Assembly: GCF_000835495.1 (NCBI RefSeq)
Contig: NW_015622545.1
Location: 1,426,001 to 1,490,000, forward strand
DNA length: 64,000 bases
Reading direction: 5' to 3'
Source: Cladophialophora immunda
Lineage: Eukaryota > Ascomycota > Eurotiomycetes > Chaetothyriales > Herpotrichiellaceae
This document shows positions 23,450 through 34,100 of this stretch, one piece after another (the stretch's first letter is position 1; the number at the start of each line of letters is the position of its first letter). The notes beneath the pieces are model-generated. The model did not search any database. It saw only the letters and a program-made list of their open reading frames with translations, and was not told the DNA's origin. The position numbers and the translations under genes are program-made.

Positions 23450-24400
23450 TCCACCTTGCCCTGAAACTTCGGGCGGTTTTACCTGGTCTAGCGCTGCGGC
23501 GAGCTCCTTGGAGCACTCAAAGGCCAAAGTCCAACCGTCCTCAATAGTGAGACCGAGCCAAACAGCTTCGGTTGATGGAAGGTCATCTCGCCGCGGACCT
23601 GTATACTAAATTTCGGATCCCTCCGGGGTCAGGTCGAAATTTCACTTACACCCGGTGATGATTCGGTATATCACCGCCCCAAATTGTCCAATGTCGGCCA
23701 ATATTAAATAACCAAGCTCACCAGTATTATGTAAATCCCATTCGAGAGGCATCGAAGTTGATTCTCCGAAGTCGCAAAAGTTGATGGCCAAAGTATCATC
23801 AAGCAAGAGATTGTCCAACCGAATATCAGCGATTATAATTCGGTGTTCGTGTATATATGCCATGGTATGTGCAAATTTGACAAACCAGGATGACTGGTTC
23901 TGGCGCGTTGGTTTCTGTCTCCTCAGTAAATGTTGTTGAAGTTCACAGGTCATTCGATCCATCCGGGTCGAAGGGTCGGCGGACCCAAGATTGTAGCAGC
24001 GGAAGATGCCCACAGTGGTTGCCCAGTCTTCGATAGATTGCCTTCCCAACCTTGATTGCTTCGGCGAGAGGGACTTGGTTGTCGCAGCCGCCCTTTTTAG
24101 ATGTTAAATGAACCCACTTCCGATGGCACTCCATCAATCTTGATGTGTATTGAAATGGAGGCCATCTTGAGCGCGTACTATCCCTGTTCAATGGCAATCC
24201 CTGTTGCGCCTTGTCCAACGACTGTCTTGGTCGCTATTGTGCCGTCGAGATATAATAAGACTGATTCGGTTGATGGCAAGCACGAAGAGCGGCTCCATGG
24301 AATCTGAGAAATGGGGTGGGGAGCAGGTAGCCGGAGCATTCGAGCTTTTGCGCCAGGGTGTTGATGTTTATGTGGAGAAAACGGATTCCGACTCACGCAA
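23450..24400 (-). pseudogene. Fungal kinase-like gene 2, damaged
   Basis: Reading right to left: VLLYLDGTIATKTVVGQGATGIAI (N-lobe start with glycine loop), then AEAIKVG, then from about 24049 the C-lobe: FAHTMAYIHEHRIIIADIRLDNLLLDD (catalytic loop with Asp and Asn intact) and INFCDFGES. After GCK the frame meets TGA and TAG, then continues as RRDDLPSTEAVWLGLTIEDGWT and CSKELAAALD, the normal end of this family. The stretch with the two stops could be a 44-nt intron (GTAAGT..TTTAG), but the N-lobe also needs at least one frame change, so the gene is probably dead. Same family style as the copies at 16.9 and 25.0 kb. Confidence 0.65.
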
Positions 24401-24978
24401 TGGCCATGGAAGATAACAAGTTTCGTGCGAATTGAGAAGGCAAGAGGATGAGCGTAAGGTTCTCAGGAGGGAGGACTGCACCCCATTTCGAACCGCGTCA
24501 AACCGCATGGATATTCACGTGATCTGTGTCTCGGCAAACTTTCAAGAGCCCTGGTTAGCGACTAGAAGACGCTAGTGGAGCTAGCGTAGAACTGGCGAGG
24601 CTGTCATCACAACATCCTTACAAACCCGTCAGTCACACCCCAATGCAGTAGTAACGTGACCGTCGCCAGCCTCACTACGCCCTTTTGATCTAGTTGCCAT
24701 CGCGTAGCTCTCGCCTCCCAAACTCAAGATCAATGAAGGTACTTCCAACAACGATAGGCGCGGGAATTGGTTGATCAGCGCCTCAGCAGTAGGCGCTAGC
24801 TGGATGCCTGTCCATGCTGCAGGTATCTTTCGAGTCTATCCGGCCATTTGCAGCATCCCCTTTCAACTTTGCTAACGCCTTCTGCACCAGGCCATTTTCG
24901 ACGAGATAGATAGCGATGTACTTCAGATTTAGAAGAACCCTTTCAATCCCAAGCTTCGTGAGCAGATATTAATCTCCT
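24401..24978. other. Intergenic between divergent kinase-like remnants
   Basis: No gene recognised. Separates the minus-strand kinase remnant 2 from plus-strand remnant 3, so it may be an old shared promoter. Confidence 0.45.
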
Positions 24979-25615
24979 TTGACCACCTCGAATATCTTGC
25001 TTGCAGCAAGTCAAGCATTGTGTACGGGATTGACGACAAGACGGGTCCTGAAAGAGTATACGGACGACGAGATGGTTGTTGAACGTCATGCATATCAACG
25101 TCTCGATTTGCATCCACACATCGCAAAACACCTCAGCCCTATGTCAATTGTGCTTAAACGAGGACGAGTCCTTGGAGCAGTGTGTCGAGATTCTGGCGCA
25201 GTCCAGACATCGCCGCAGAGAAAGGTCCGCTAGCTGAAGCAATACGCGAAGGGTTTACAATACATGCATGTATAAGAAAGGGATAATCCATGCCGATGTG
25301 GGATATCCCAATGGGACCTTGGTGAAACACGACTGCCTGAAGATAATTGACTTCGAAGGTTGCAGTAACGATGGCGGGGCGACCAGTTCGTATTATGAAT
25401 TGTTCAGCTATAGACGGTCGCTGCTGAAGCTTGCCCAGTCATCGTTGCATGCAGTGTGTCACATCGTCAGTCTGGTTCTCGTTGATCGATGGGAGAATCA
25501 TTCGGCAGACGCGTCGGTTGGTAGGAAGTTCATCCGCGAATTGGACGTTGGCTGCGAATTGGGAAAAGAGTGCGGCCAGACCATCGCCGGTGAGAGGGAA
25601 GGAGGGGTAGATTGA
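24979..25615 (+). pseudogene. Fungal kinase-like gene 3, broken
   Basis: Blocks of the same fungal kinase family: SIVYGIDDKT (glycine-loop end) in one frame, then VLKEYTDDEMVVERHAYQRL (Lys strand and helix C) and LHPHIAKHLS in another; then MYKKGIIHADVGYPNGTL (catalytic loop, Asp and Asn kept) and LKIIDFEGCS, with DFE in place of DFG as is common in this family. A frameshift separates SIVYGIDDKT from VLKEY and another separates N-lobe from C-lobe. The C-lobe becomes unlike the family soon after SYYELFSYRRS. Not functional. Third such remnant within 9 kb. Confidence 0.7.
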
Positions 25616-26070
25616 CTTCACCCGCCCTCTCTCCGACACACACAGAGCGAGTTGGCGACTTTGCGTGGAATTCTGCGTTGTCTTCTCCCCTGACCTCTAC
25701 CGGGATGAGTCTGTTGACCGCCACCCATGTGCCCCCCCTCTCAACAGTCTTCTCATCCAAAGGGCGTCCGATGCTGGAATGGACTGGGCTGGCTGGCTGG
25801 CTGCTTCGGCGCAGTTGTGTCCGGCTGGTGGCCTCGGGTCGTGGTGCGGATGAGAGTATACACCACAAGGTCGAGGGGAAGCCAGCCAGCCGACCGACCA
25901 CCCACCAATGCACTTGGTCAGCCGGAGCCATCGAAGCAACCGGCAGGGTTTGTCTCAGCAACGACGAGCGATGCGGCAACAGCACAGGTAGGAGATGCGG
26001 CACCGCGGCGCGAGTTGTGACTTGTTGCACTTTCCACACTGGCCCCTGAATTGTCAGACCGCGAGTTTGG

Positions 26071-26072
<2 letters not shown>
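25616..26072. other. GC-richer spacer with short repeated words
   Basis: No gene recognised; overlapping frames on both strands. Contains GGCTGGCTGGCTG near 25788-25801 and GCCAGCCAGCCGACCGACC near 25882-25900, near-complementary blocks about 85 nt apart that could pair as a stem. Confidence 0.4.

Positions 26073-26119
<47 letters not shown>
26073..26119. repeat. CT/CA compound microsatellite
   Basis: About fifteen CT units followed directly by about eight CA units. A further impure CA-rich run continues to about 26140. Not inside a recognised gene. Confidence 0.95.
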
Positions 26120-26439
26120 GAGCACGCACACTCATACACACACCCTCTCCCTCTCAGAATGCCATTTCCCGCGCGAGAAGCGAGCGCGACTCTCTGTCGA
26201 CGAGGGCGTTATGCACTGGCCCCCGGGCACATAAGAGGGTGATAGCCGCACACAAGCCTAAGCGAACCCATCGTTGCCAAACATGCCCAGGCCGTGGTGC
26301 TCTCTTCCCCTCCACTGCTCCCGAGCAGGAGCAAACGCGTCTCATCTTTTGGTCCTTCTGCCTTGACTACGGTCGGTGAGTTCTTGTTGCAAGTCATGTC
26401 CTGATCAGCAACGCAGCGATGAGGGTGTTGCAGCCCTCA

Positions 26440-26810
26440 GTGTCTAGGACAGCGATCACGTTCTCGTCCTTGGCGTTTTCGAAGAGTTTCTTGATGATAT
26501 TCACGGGCACAGTCGATAATCGCCTTGGACTGTTCGATCTTCTCACGGTTCGAGATCCGGATCCCGTCGTTATTATTCGCGTAAGTAAGAAGATAGTTAT
26601 TCAGAGCAGCCTTATTAGCCTCCTGCTCAGCGTAACTAACTAGATCGGCGTGTGGTACTTCGGATTCGTCCTCGGAGTCTGTGAAATCTATGAGGTCGTC
26701 AGGATTAGATAGATCTGGATAGCGCGTGATGCTGTAGCCCTCCTGGACGGCGAGTCCGTCGGTGTCCTCTGTCCTGCCGACGGTGTAAAGAGGTTTAGAG
26801 GTGCAAAGAT
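26440..26810 (-). other. Minus-strand open frame without start, unknown family
   Basis: About 115 codons read without a stop on the minus strand, with an acidic block DLIDFTDSEDESEV, then AEQEANKAALNNYLLTYA and SNREKIEQSKAI. Near the end a second frame (VNIIKKLFENAKDENVIAVL) is the more protein-like, suggesting a frame change near 26520. No ATG begins the frame. Could be a fragment of a transposon polyprotein or a lost gene; I cannot assign it. Confidence 0.35.
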
Positions 26811-27369
26811 AAAGGAGGAAGTGAAATTAGGATCAATCTCATGGTCACTGAGAGATTGAAATTCTCTTCGCAGGGAGTGGAGGAAGAAAAAGCGGCCATA
26901 GAAGGTTTGCCAACGAGAAGACGGCCGTAGGACAGTGGCTCATACCAACGTCAGAGCAGCCGAACGAAGAGAGCCGCTTGCCGTACAGACGGGCATCTCA
27001 GCGGCACTCGAGGGTCTCCTTCGGTGTTGAGACCCCCCGCGGTCGCCGCAACCGGTGCCGTCTGCCGTTCCAGATAGGAGGAGAATGCTGCGGGCTGAAT
27101 CTCGAGGCGACGATCGAGAGAGACTGCCAACGAGACCGTCTCGAATCCTTTATAGGCCTGAGGTGGTACTCTGGGATCTGCAGCAGAATGACTGAGCGAG
27201 ATTTACCTAACAGCGAAGTGCTTTATACTCACTGACGACGCTGAGGGAGCTCAGTCGTTTGCCCCCTTTGACTCAGTCGCTCGTCACTTCCCCCTTGTTG
27301 GGACTCCGGTCAGTCCCAGCACGGGGGACGGAAGCAAGTCTCAGAGTTGCGTCAGTTGCTTGCGTATCG
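26811..27369. other. No recognised gene
   Basis: Plus frame 26978-27235 is open but Arg-rich and unlike any family I know. No repeats or regulatory features stand out. Confidence 0.35.
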
Positions 27370-27650
27370 CCTCTCCTCACCATGGACCAAGACGGCCATG
27401 GCCGCCCCAACCGAGAGATACGGCTCGTGGGTTGATGAGGCTCGATGCTTTCCCCATATAGGTGCTCTGTCCATTCCCGGACTCCGTTGACGTAGCCAGG
27501 TCTGCTCTCATGTTGATTCGGATTGAACCACCGCCCTGGAGGAGGAGATAAAAAGACCAGTAGATTGTGGCTGATCGTGGGACCTGCGGCTCCAGTCGTA
27601 TGCACCATGACTCGAATAGTTTGTACACAGCGGGTATCGTTCCAGATGGA
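27370..27650 (-). pseudogene. Fragment of a fungal DUF7770-like gene
   Basis: Minus-strand blocks IRVMVHTTGAAGPTISHN and, in a shifted frame, WSFYLLLQGGGSIRINMRAD resemble a fungal family I recall as DUF7770 (a V-H-x-x-G strand, then N-H-W-S-[IF]-[YF]-L, then G-G-G-S-[VI]-R-[IL]-N-M). The shift falls between SHN and WSF, exactly inside the conserved NHWS block. No ordered C-terminal part was found. Function of the family is unknown; the DUF number is from memory. Confidence 0.45.
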
Positions 27651-28581
27651 TTGTGGAGGAATGGGAGGCATAGTGACCGGTCGCTTGAACCAGAGCGTTA
27701 TTATACAAATGATAGATAATTGGCAGGCGAAGCCTCTGGCTGCAAATGCTTTGGGAGATGTTGACAAATGAGTTGATGAATTCTAGATTTCGCGCAGAAG
27801 AGACATAATTGTGACCACGCACAGATATTCTAGTTTTCGACCTAGTATGAGGCACCATGCAAAGTCAGATTCATCTGTGTCAAAACTCGATGCTTCGCAT
27901 GCCCAATTGGGAGCATACGCTGCACGTTGGTACTTATTGTGATTCCAAACTGTGGCATGAAGCAGTTCAGCGCCTTGACTTGTCTATATCGGTCCCCGAA
28001 GCTAGCCAGCGTTTCGATAAACAGATCAATAGCAACAACCAAGGGAGGACTAACCTGTTCGTCTTTGAAGAGGGTCAGTGATTCTCGAAATGATCTAAAG
28101 AAAGCCTTGGACAGGCTCTTAGCTTATGACTGGGGTGGCTGAGAGATTTGAACAAAGGCTCAATCCAGGTCGTTTGACAATGATTGCATAGAATGCCAGA
28201 GGCTGTTGTCTACAGATACTACAGCGCATGTCGCCGTCTGGAAGAGGGAAGAGTCCGTGCTGCATTCATCATGGCGAAATATCGTTGCTCCAGCTGGATT
28301 GGCGTCATCCTCGAAGCCACCCACGATCTCTCCATCCACTCGAGTAAAGTCTTGTATTTGGACAGCTGGGGCGTGTCTGCCCACTGCGAACGTTTTTTGC
28401 TTTGGGATCCGATTGCCTCTCCAAATGCACCACTACACTCCGGGCGATTTGCGAAATGTAAAGGTCGTGGTTCTATCCGGCGATGCTCCACAGGTACATC
28501 TGCCCTCAGGGTCAATGCTGGCAGAAATCGCTCCATCCACTCGACAATCGTGACGGGCTGAAGCTCCGTCGTCTTGTCGGT
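27651..28581. other. Unassigned frames
   Basis: Plus 27857-28081 and minus 28384-28160 (contains APAVQIQDFTRVDGEIVGGF) read as plausible protein but have no recognised family or mate. Probably remnants. Confidence 0.3.
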
Positions 28582-29110
28582 TTATTGCTGCAGAACATCG
28601 GCGATTTGGTCAAATGTCGGCTGAGACGGGCCAGCAGAGGCTAATTTTTCTAGGCTCTCCTGTAGGTGCTTGAGTGCCCACTCGACAGCCTCGCCATAGC
28701 TATCCAGTGAGATAAGCGGCATGATTGATTCCTTGTGCACCAGCGGCTTGGTTGGCCACGGTAGACGCTCCATGGGCTGCACCGCGAGCCATCCCGACAA
28801 CCGTGCAGCCACGACATTGTGTCTGTTGTGATATCCTTCTACAAGGCTGTGGGCGACAAAACGGTCGATCGGGCTCGTGCCAGAGGCTAGAGCGGATGAG
28901 CCACTTGATCTTGCTCTGGACGGCAATCTCACAGGCGCGAAAGGTCTAGAAGTATTCGAACGACTCGATGGCGCTGAAGCTGTCAATGTTAAAGAAGACC
29001 AGTCTCGGTCGCGTGCGAGCCTTAAAGGAGCTTGACGGCGGGGAATTCTAACCGCAAGGCCGGAATTGGAGACGACGTGTCCTGCGTCAAGACTTAGACA
29101 TGGAAATTGG
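28582..29110 (-). pseudogene. NmrA-like NAD(P)-binding reductase, broken
   Basis: Minus-strand fragments in order: VLTQDTSSPIPALRLEFPAV, the strand after the nucleotide-binding loop, followed by TAA; then in a new frame LVFFNIDSFSAIESFEYF-stop-TFRACEIAVQSKIKWLI, where the TAG stands where this family has Trp; then MPLISLDSYGEAVEWALKHL and the C-terminus QPTFDQIADVLQQ. The Rossmann glycine motif itself is lost at the N-terminus. The family is NADP-dependent sensors or reductases. At least two stops and two frame changes: dead. Confidence 0.6.
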
Positions 29111-29963
29111 ATCTGCTGGAAAGACCTTGACCGCACCAACATCGGTTTTGAAATGCAGACAGAACACGCACGTTAGCAGACGGTTCGACCATCCAGCTGT
29201 GCCAAAGAGCCTCACACGGCCAACAGCGGAGTGCAGGATCACAGTTACTCAGCCGTCGTGAATCATCCGGCACCATCAAGTGAACAGTCGTGATCATAAG
29301 GTATAATAAGGGGTACGCGTTCGCTGCTTGAGCATAATGGATTGAAAAACGGAGCTCAATCCGACCATGCTTAGGCCAGCGCGTTGATTACTTTCACTGG
29401 TCAACGTTGTTCCTTTACCAGCACGCTGAAGTAGGCAGAGGTGTCCCGATTTGACACAGGATAGACACTGTCACGTGTGGCGCTATAGGCCACGTCAGGA
29501 CTAGCCTAGCCTGACCGCGCAGCCTTTCCTTTCTTTACCTTAGTTATTCGAGTCATGGACTCTCCCTCCTTCTTACTTCTCAGATAGAATACACTCAACA
29601 AACAAACCCTGCCATTGCGGCATCTTCCCTTTCCCTAGTTGTGGGCTGGCGTCGAGACCCATTCATTTGCGGTCTCGCAACAATCTGGTAGCAACGCTTA
29701 CTCCGCCAAAGGTCTTATTGCAAGACTGGAGACAATCCTACTGGGTCCTCCGCAGCACCGCGCTCGGTTTTCCTTGTTCTCGAAATCCTGCTTCCTCGCC
29801 TACTCGTCGAATCCTCCCCCTTGACACCTTTATTTCCTTTGTCCTCAGAAACGCAGAAGAAAAAAAAACCACATGGGAATAAAAGCAGATAAAAGACCAT
29901 AAAAAGCATGAAATCAAGGTGTGGAAAAAAAGAAGGATTTGGACACAACTGTCGCTACCTGGA
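29111..29963. other. Intergenic, possible upstream region of the helicase locus
   Basis: No gene recognised. The right part carries a pyrimidine-rich stretch (about 29540-29640) and an A-rich run (29855-29935), which would suit a promoter and 5' untranslated region for the plus-strand locus that follows. Confidence 0.35.
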
Positions 29964-30220
29964 TGCCGAAAAAGATCAGTGACAGGGAACTCAAGAATCT
30001 GAACATCGATACACAACAGCCATTGCTGGGAAAACGCAACAACAGACCTTCGAGACCTGGGCCAGGACAACCTAAGGCTCAAACCTCTGTTGCCTCTCTC
30101 CCACCTGCTCCTCAGACTCCCTCTCGGCCCCATCAGAGAACTGTTGATCCCAATCTAGCACTTGCCGTGCAAACGCCCTTGCCTCTTTCACCAGAAGTAC
30201 TTGCGTCACAGTCTGGAACA
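29964..30220 (+). pseudogene. Possible original 5' exon of the helicase gene
   Basis: From ATG 29964 a frame begins MPKKISDRELKNLNIDTQQP and becomes Pro/Gln/Arg-rich, then runs straight into integrase-tail sequence near 30225. Codon style is like that of the helicase downstream. A further Pro-rich piece after the retroelement fragment (about 30660-30720, LPLPPAYPPDSFGNP) would fit as its continuation. I infer, but cannot prove, that a retroelement fragment split the 5' part of the gene. Confidence 0.3.
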
Positions 30221-30608
30221 CTTGCACACGTCAGAAAGATCGGGCCATTCCGCATTAAAACGCAATGTTAGTAAAGTTACGTTTGGACTGGATCTGGCCT
30301 CACATATTAAGGTCCATCCTGTCATCTCCTGTGTTCACCTTGAGCCTGTTCTCCTAGACGCCTTTCGACGGTCCCAGCTGCCGCCGCCGCCTGTGGAAGT
30401 GGACGGCGAAGAAAGATTCGTCATCGATCGGCTCTTGAAGAAGGAAAAGAAAGGCACCTTTTACCGTGTCCGATGGAAAGGTTACGGTCCTCAGAAGGCT
30501 CATGGATCGAACGGGATGAGCTACACTCTCAAGTCCCAGACCTCGTCGATGTCTTTGACGCACGGACTCTCCCTCGACCTCGTCGACGCTGATCATGTCA
30601 CTCCTTGA
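30205..30608 (+). mobile_element. Ty3/gypsy integrase tail with chromodomain, fragment
   Basis: Three frame pieces follow the order of a chromovirus integrase C-terminus: VRKIGPFRI, then HIKVHPVISCVHLEPVLLDAF and PPPPVEVDGEERFVIDRLL, then the chromodomain core FYRVRWKGYGPQ. After a one-base frame change it reads WIERDELHSQVPDLVDVFDAR, which restores the usual Trp and helix of the chromodomain. Chromodomains steer integration to marked histones. There are no LTRs, no pol upstream and no RIP-like base bias, so this is an old, isolated fragment of different history from the gypsy elements on the right. Confidence 0.75.
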
Positions 30609-30803
30609 ACCTCAACTAGTATTATTCTACAAATTCGAATCTACAACCTCGAAATTCCAACAGGCAGTTGCTCCCACTGCCTCCTGCGTATCCTCCGGAC
30701 TCGTTTGGCAACCCTCGGGCCCATTCCTGTCGGATGTCGATTTACACCAACTTTTACACCAACATCAATATCAACTCCCAGTACCACTTTCAGCGTTTGC
30801 GAG

Positions 30804-30926
30804 ATGGATAACTTGTGGACGCCGCCAAGAGATGTGAAGACACCACACAATCGGTTCTGCCAGACCTGTGAATTTCACAGAAAACATTGCTGTCGCGGGG
30901 CGCCAAGGAATGGGCACTTCGCCGAC
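30804..30926 (+). other. Possible upstream exon with a Cys/His cluster
   Basis: From ATG 30804 the frame reads MDNLWTPPRDVKTPHNRF then CQTCEFHRKHCC, a small Cys/His cluster that could bind zinc. It lies in a different frame from the helicase; an intron ending at the AG near 31063 (TTCAATTCAAG) could join it, but the donor (near GTGGGC at 30925) is weak. A zinc-binding N-terminus would not be odd for a Upf1-like protein. Tentative. Confidence 0.25.
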
Positions 30927-31125
30927 GTGGGCACACCGAATTTGAAATTCCAAATTCGACGGCCACATCATTTCACGCTTTGTTTATTTTCATTTCCAAA
31001 CTTGCCACAAACCTCTCTCCTACACGCAAATCCTGTTTATCGAATCGACTTTGCTTCAATTCAAGGAGCTCCTCTGGGTGGACGCGGAAGAAAAGAAAGA
31101 AAAGAAAGACCCCTGGGTCCCAGAT

Positions 31126-34100
31126 ATGGATGGTATGGCTGCTCAGATGAGCCAGCGTTCCCGTGATCTGGCCAAGAAATACAACAAGGTGATGATGATC
31201 AAGGATGAAAAAGACATGATCACCCATTTCGACGAAGCCTTCCTGAAGGATTCGCTCGCTGTTACCTACAACGCAGCCTTTTTCACTGAACCCGAGGGAC
31301 GTCGTGTCACCAGCAGAGAAGTCAGAGGATACTTCAGCCCTGTTCTTGAACCGCACATGCCTCACTTTACCTTGTTTGTGTCCAACGATCTCGAGGTTCT
31401 CGCTCTGCGACGCAAGACTCGCAAGGGTGTCCTACCAGAACTCGGCGTTGAAAATCCGGAAACTGGTCGTGACGCTAGGGGATGGAACGAAGTCCTCAAA
31501 GACGCTCATGCTCGCTCAGTCGAAGTCAAGGTGTACATTGGGTATGAAGCACTTGAGCTACACAAGTCCATCGTCATCCCCAAATATGACGAGTTTAAAG
31601 CCAATCACCCTGATATAGCCACCAAGCTCAGCGAGCAGGTGAAAAGCGAGATTCAACGCATCATCAGTACCGGGTCCGTGGCTATCTTCTATTCAGTCAA
31701 GTTCGATCCGCTGCAGGCAGCACAGGACAAGATCTACATGGGATACCCGGACTGGGCTACGGAGTTTGTCGAAGCCATTCAATCGGGTGTCATCACTTGC
31801 ATCATTGATGGTAGCATCCTGACAGGCCCCCGCATTAAGATCATCAGAGAGCTCATGGACGAAGCGAAGGATACTGGCTCAGCCGTTAAGAAGTTCTGGG
31901 TCAATGGATACTCGCGCCGACTCGTCATTGTCCCTCCTCGCATTCGTGTTACTCCCTTTTCTGAGTACGTCACGAACGAGAACTATCGCTACCGTGCCCA
32001 ACTTCCAAACTACTCCTGGAACGAGGCCGCTATCAAAATGGCTGTCACTATCCGTCAGAAGCGCACTCAGGTCGCAGACTCTAACCGTCGCTTTGAACAA
32101 GAGCAACACAAGATCACCTTTATCAATGTCGCTGGTACACATGAAGGTCACCTCCTTGGCTTCATCAGCTTTCCCACCGATGATGCTACTATCCTGAGTC
32201 CTGGTACAGAGCTCCGAATGACCTTCCTGGACAAACCAAAGGCTATTGAAAAGGCCAATCCGGAGAAAGAGAACGGAACGAATACAAACGATGGTGATTC
32301 CGGCATCGAAGAGAAGGATGAAGGTCATGAGGACGCTCAGACGGACGAGCCAAACGCTACGGCAGAACCTACATCACATGAACAACCCCAAGAAGCTGAG
32401 GTCGTCCCGCCCGTTCCTGTCCAAACCCTCGGGCTCATTCCTGCCCCGCTCCTTGGAGAAGAAGACTTCCCCTACGGCGCTGGCATCCTGGAGACCTCAG
32501 GCGAAGGCCTATTGTGTGGGCTCCATGCTCTTTGTGAAAGCTGGGGAAAGCAGCGTTCGGATGACCCCCCCACCGTGGAAGAACTCCAAGCAGTCGTGGA
32601 CTCAGAGGCATACATGAGCACTACTGTTCCTGGCCTAGACAATACTAATAATTTCTACGCCGAGCAACTCGCAGTCATCATCAATTTGTGGACGGAGAAA
32701 CCAATCCAATTGGGAATCATGCTCGAAGGCGGTGATACCTCATACGTCCTGCACAGCGAAGCGGAGAATCCTGAACGCTTATGGATACTATACTCTCCTG
32801 GGCATTGGCAAGGCCTCGAAGCCTTGACCGTATATGAACAGGCCGCCGTCGATATCGATCCTGAAGATGACTTCCGAATCCTCGTCAAAGCTCAGAAAGA
32901 TAAGCAGGAGAAGGACACTCTCTGGAAATGCCGTGTTGCTCCTCCTATCCCGAACAGCCCGGTGGACCTCATCCCAGTCTTTGTCACTAAGCCATGGGAT
33001 GAAGAAAAGAAAGCTTTTGATGCTTACCCCATACGCGCCATCAGCACTAGAGAAGCTTCCGAGTATGACTTCGGACGTTTGGTGCAAACCGGTATCCCAC
33101 ACATGGTCAAATTCAAGATCATCGACTCAGAACGCCAGACAAAGCGTAATCTCGCCGCTTTGGAAAGAATCAACTGCCCGCCAAAGAACAAGACGCACAC
33201 CCCTTGGAACATCCTATGGAAGCAAATTCTGACCTTCAATAACCTGCACACGATCGGCAACAAAGACATGTTCGCCAGCATCCGCGGCCAATGCCCCAAT
33301 CCTGAACAGCACATGCAGCTGAATGCTCAGCAAGCTGTGGGCATGGCCGCAGCAAGTAATGCCAAAGGAGGTATCCTCTTGATTGAAGGAGCCCCTGGCG
33401 CTGGAAAAAGCCATTTCAATTGCCAATTTGTCAAGCCCTTCCTTATGCTGGGCAAGCTTGGACCGATCCTCTTGACAGCCAGCAGTAACGACGCTGTCGA
33501 TCTCCTCCTGACCAACTTATGGTCAGTATACAAGCAGATGGTGTACCAAGGCAAAGCAAAGCCTGGCAAACGCTTTATCCGCCTCTACTCAAACACCTCG
33601 GAGAAGAGCATCCGATCCCGACACATTCGCGCAGCTATGGAAAAAGACCCTGAGGCTCGACCTAATGTTGAAGACATTGGGGACATCAGTCAAATGAGCG
33701 ACCTCGACACAATGATTCGTAGACTTTTCGACAGCACGCGTACACAGAACTTCCCGGGCATCTTCGACCGACGCGTTAAAGACCTTACCTTCTCTCTTGG
33801 AGAAGCTATGTTACAACAGACTGGTATCATCCACGATCCTGTCTATACGCCCGATAACGCTAAAGTCCAATATGCCGACTTCCGCGAGCATTTCAAGCGT
33901 TACTACGGGACTAAGGATATGGATCCTGCCCAACGAAAAGAATACGCGCTATGGGAACGTGAAATTCTCAAGCAGATCCTGGCTGAAGCTGATGTCGTCG
34001 CATGCACTGTCTACATGGCTGGCTCGAAGCTTATTGAAGACGCTCTCTCTGAAAAGGTTATAGGTGTCATCCTGGACGAGTCTAATCATGAAGACCTCCT

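Noticed and set aside
30705..31166. 153-codon plus-strand frame upstream of and overlapping the helicase start
   Set aside because: Only its middle (from 30804) looks protein-like; the rest is probably untranslated or intronic, so only a tentative exon is listed.
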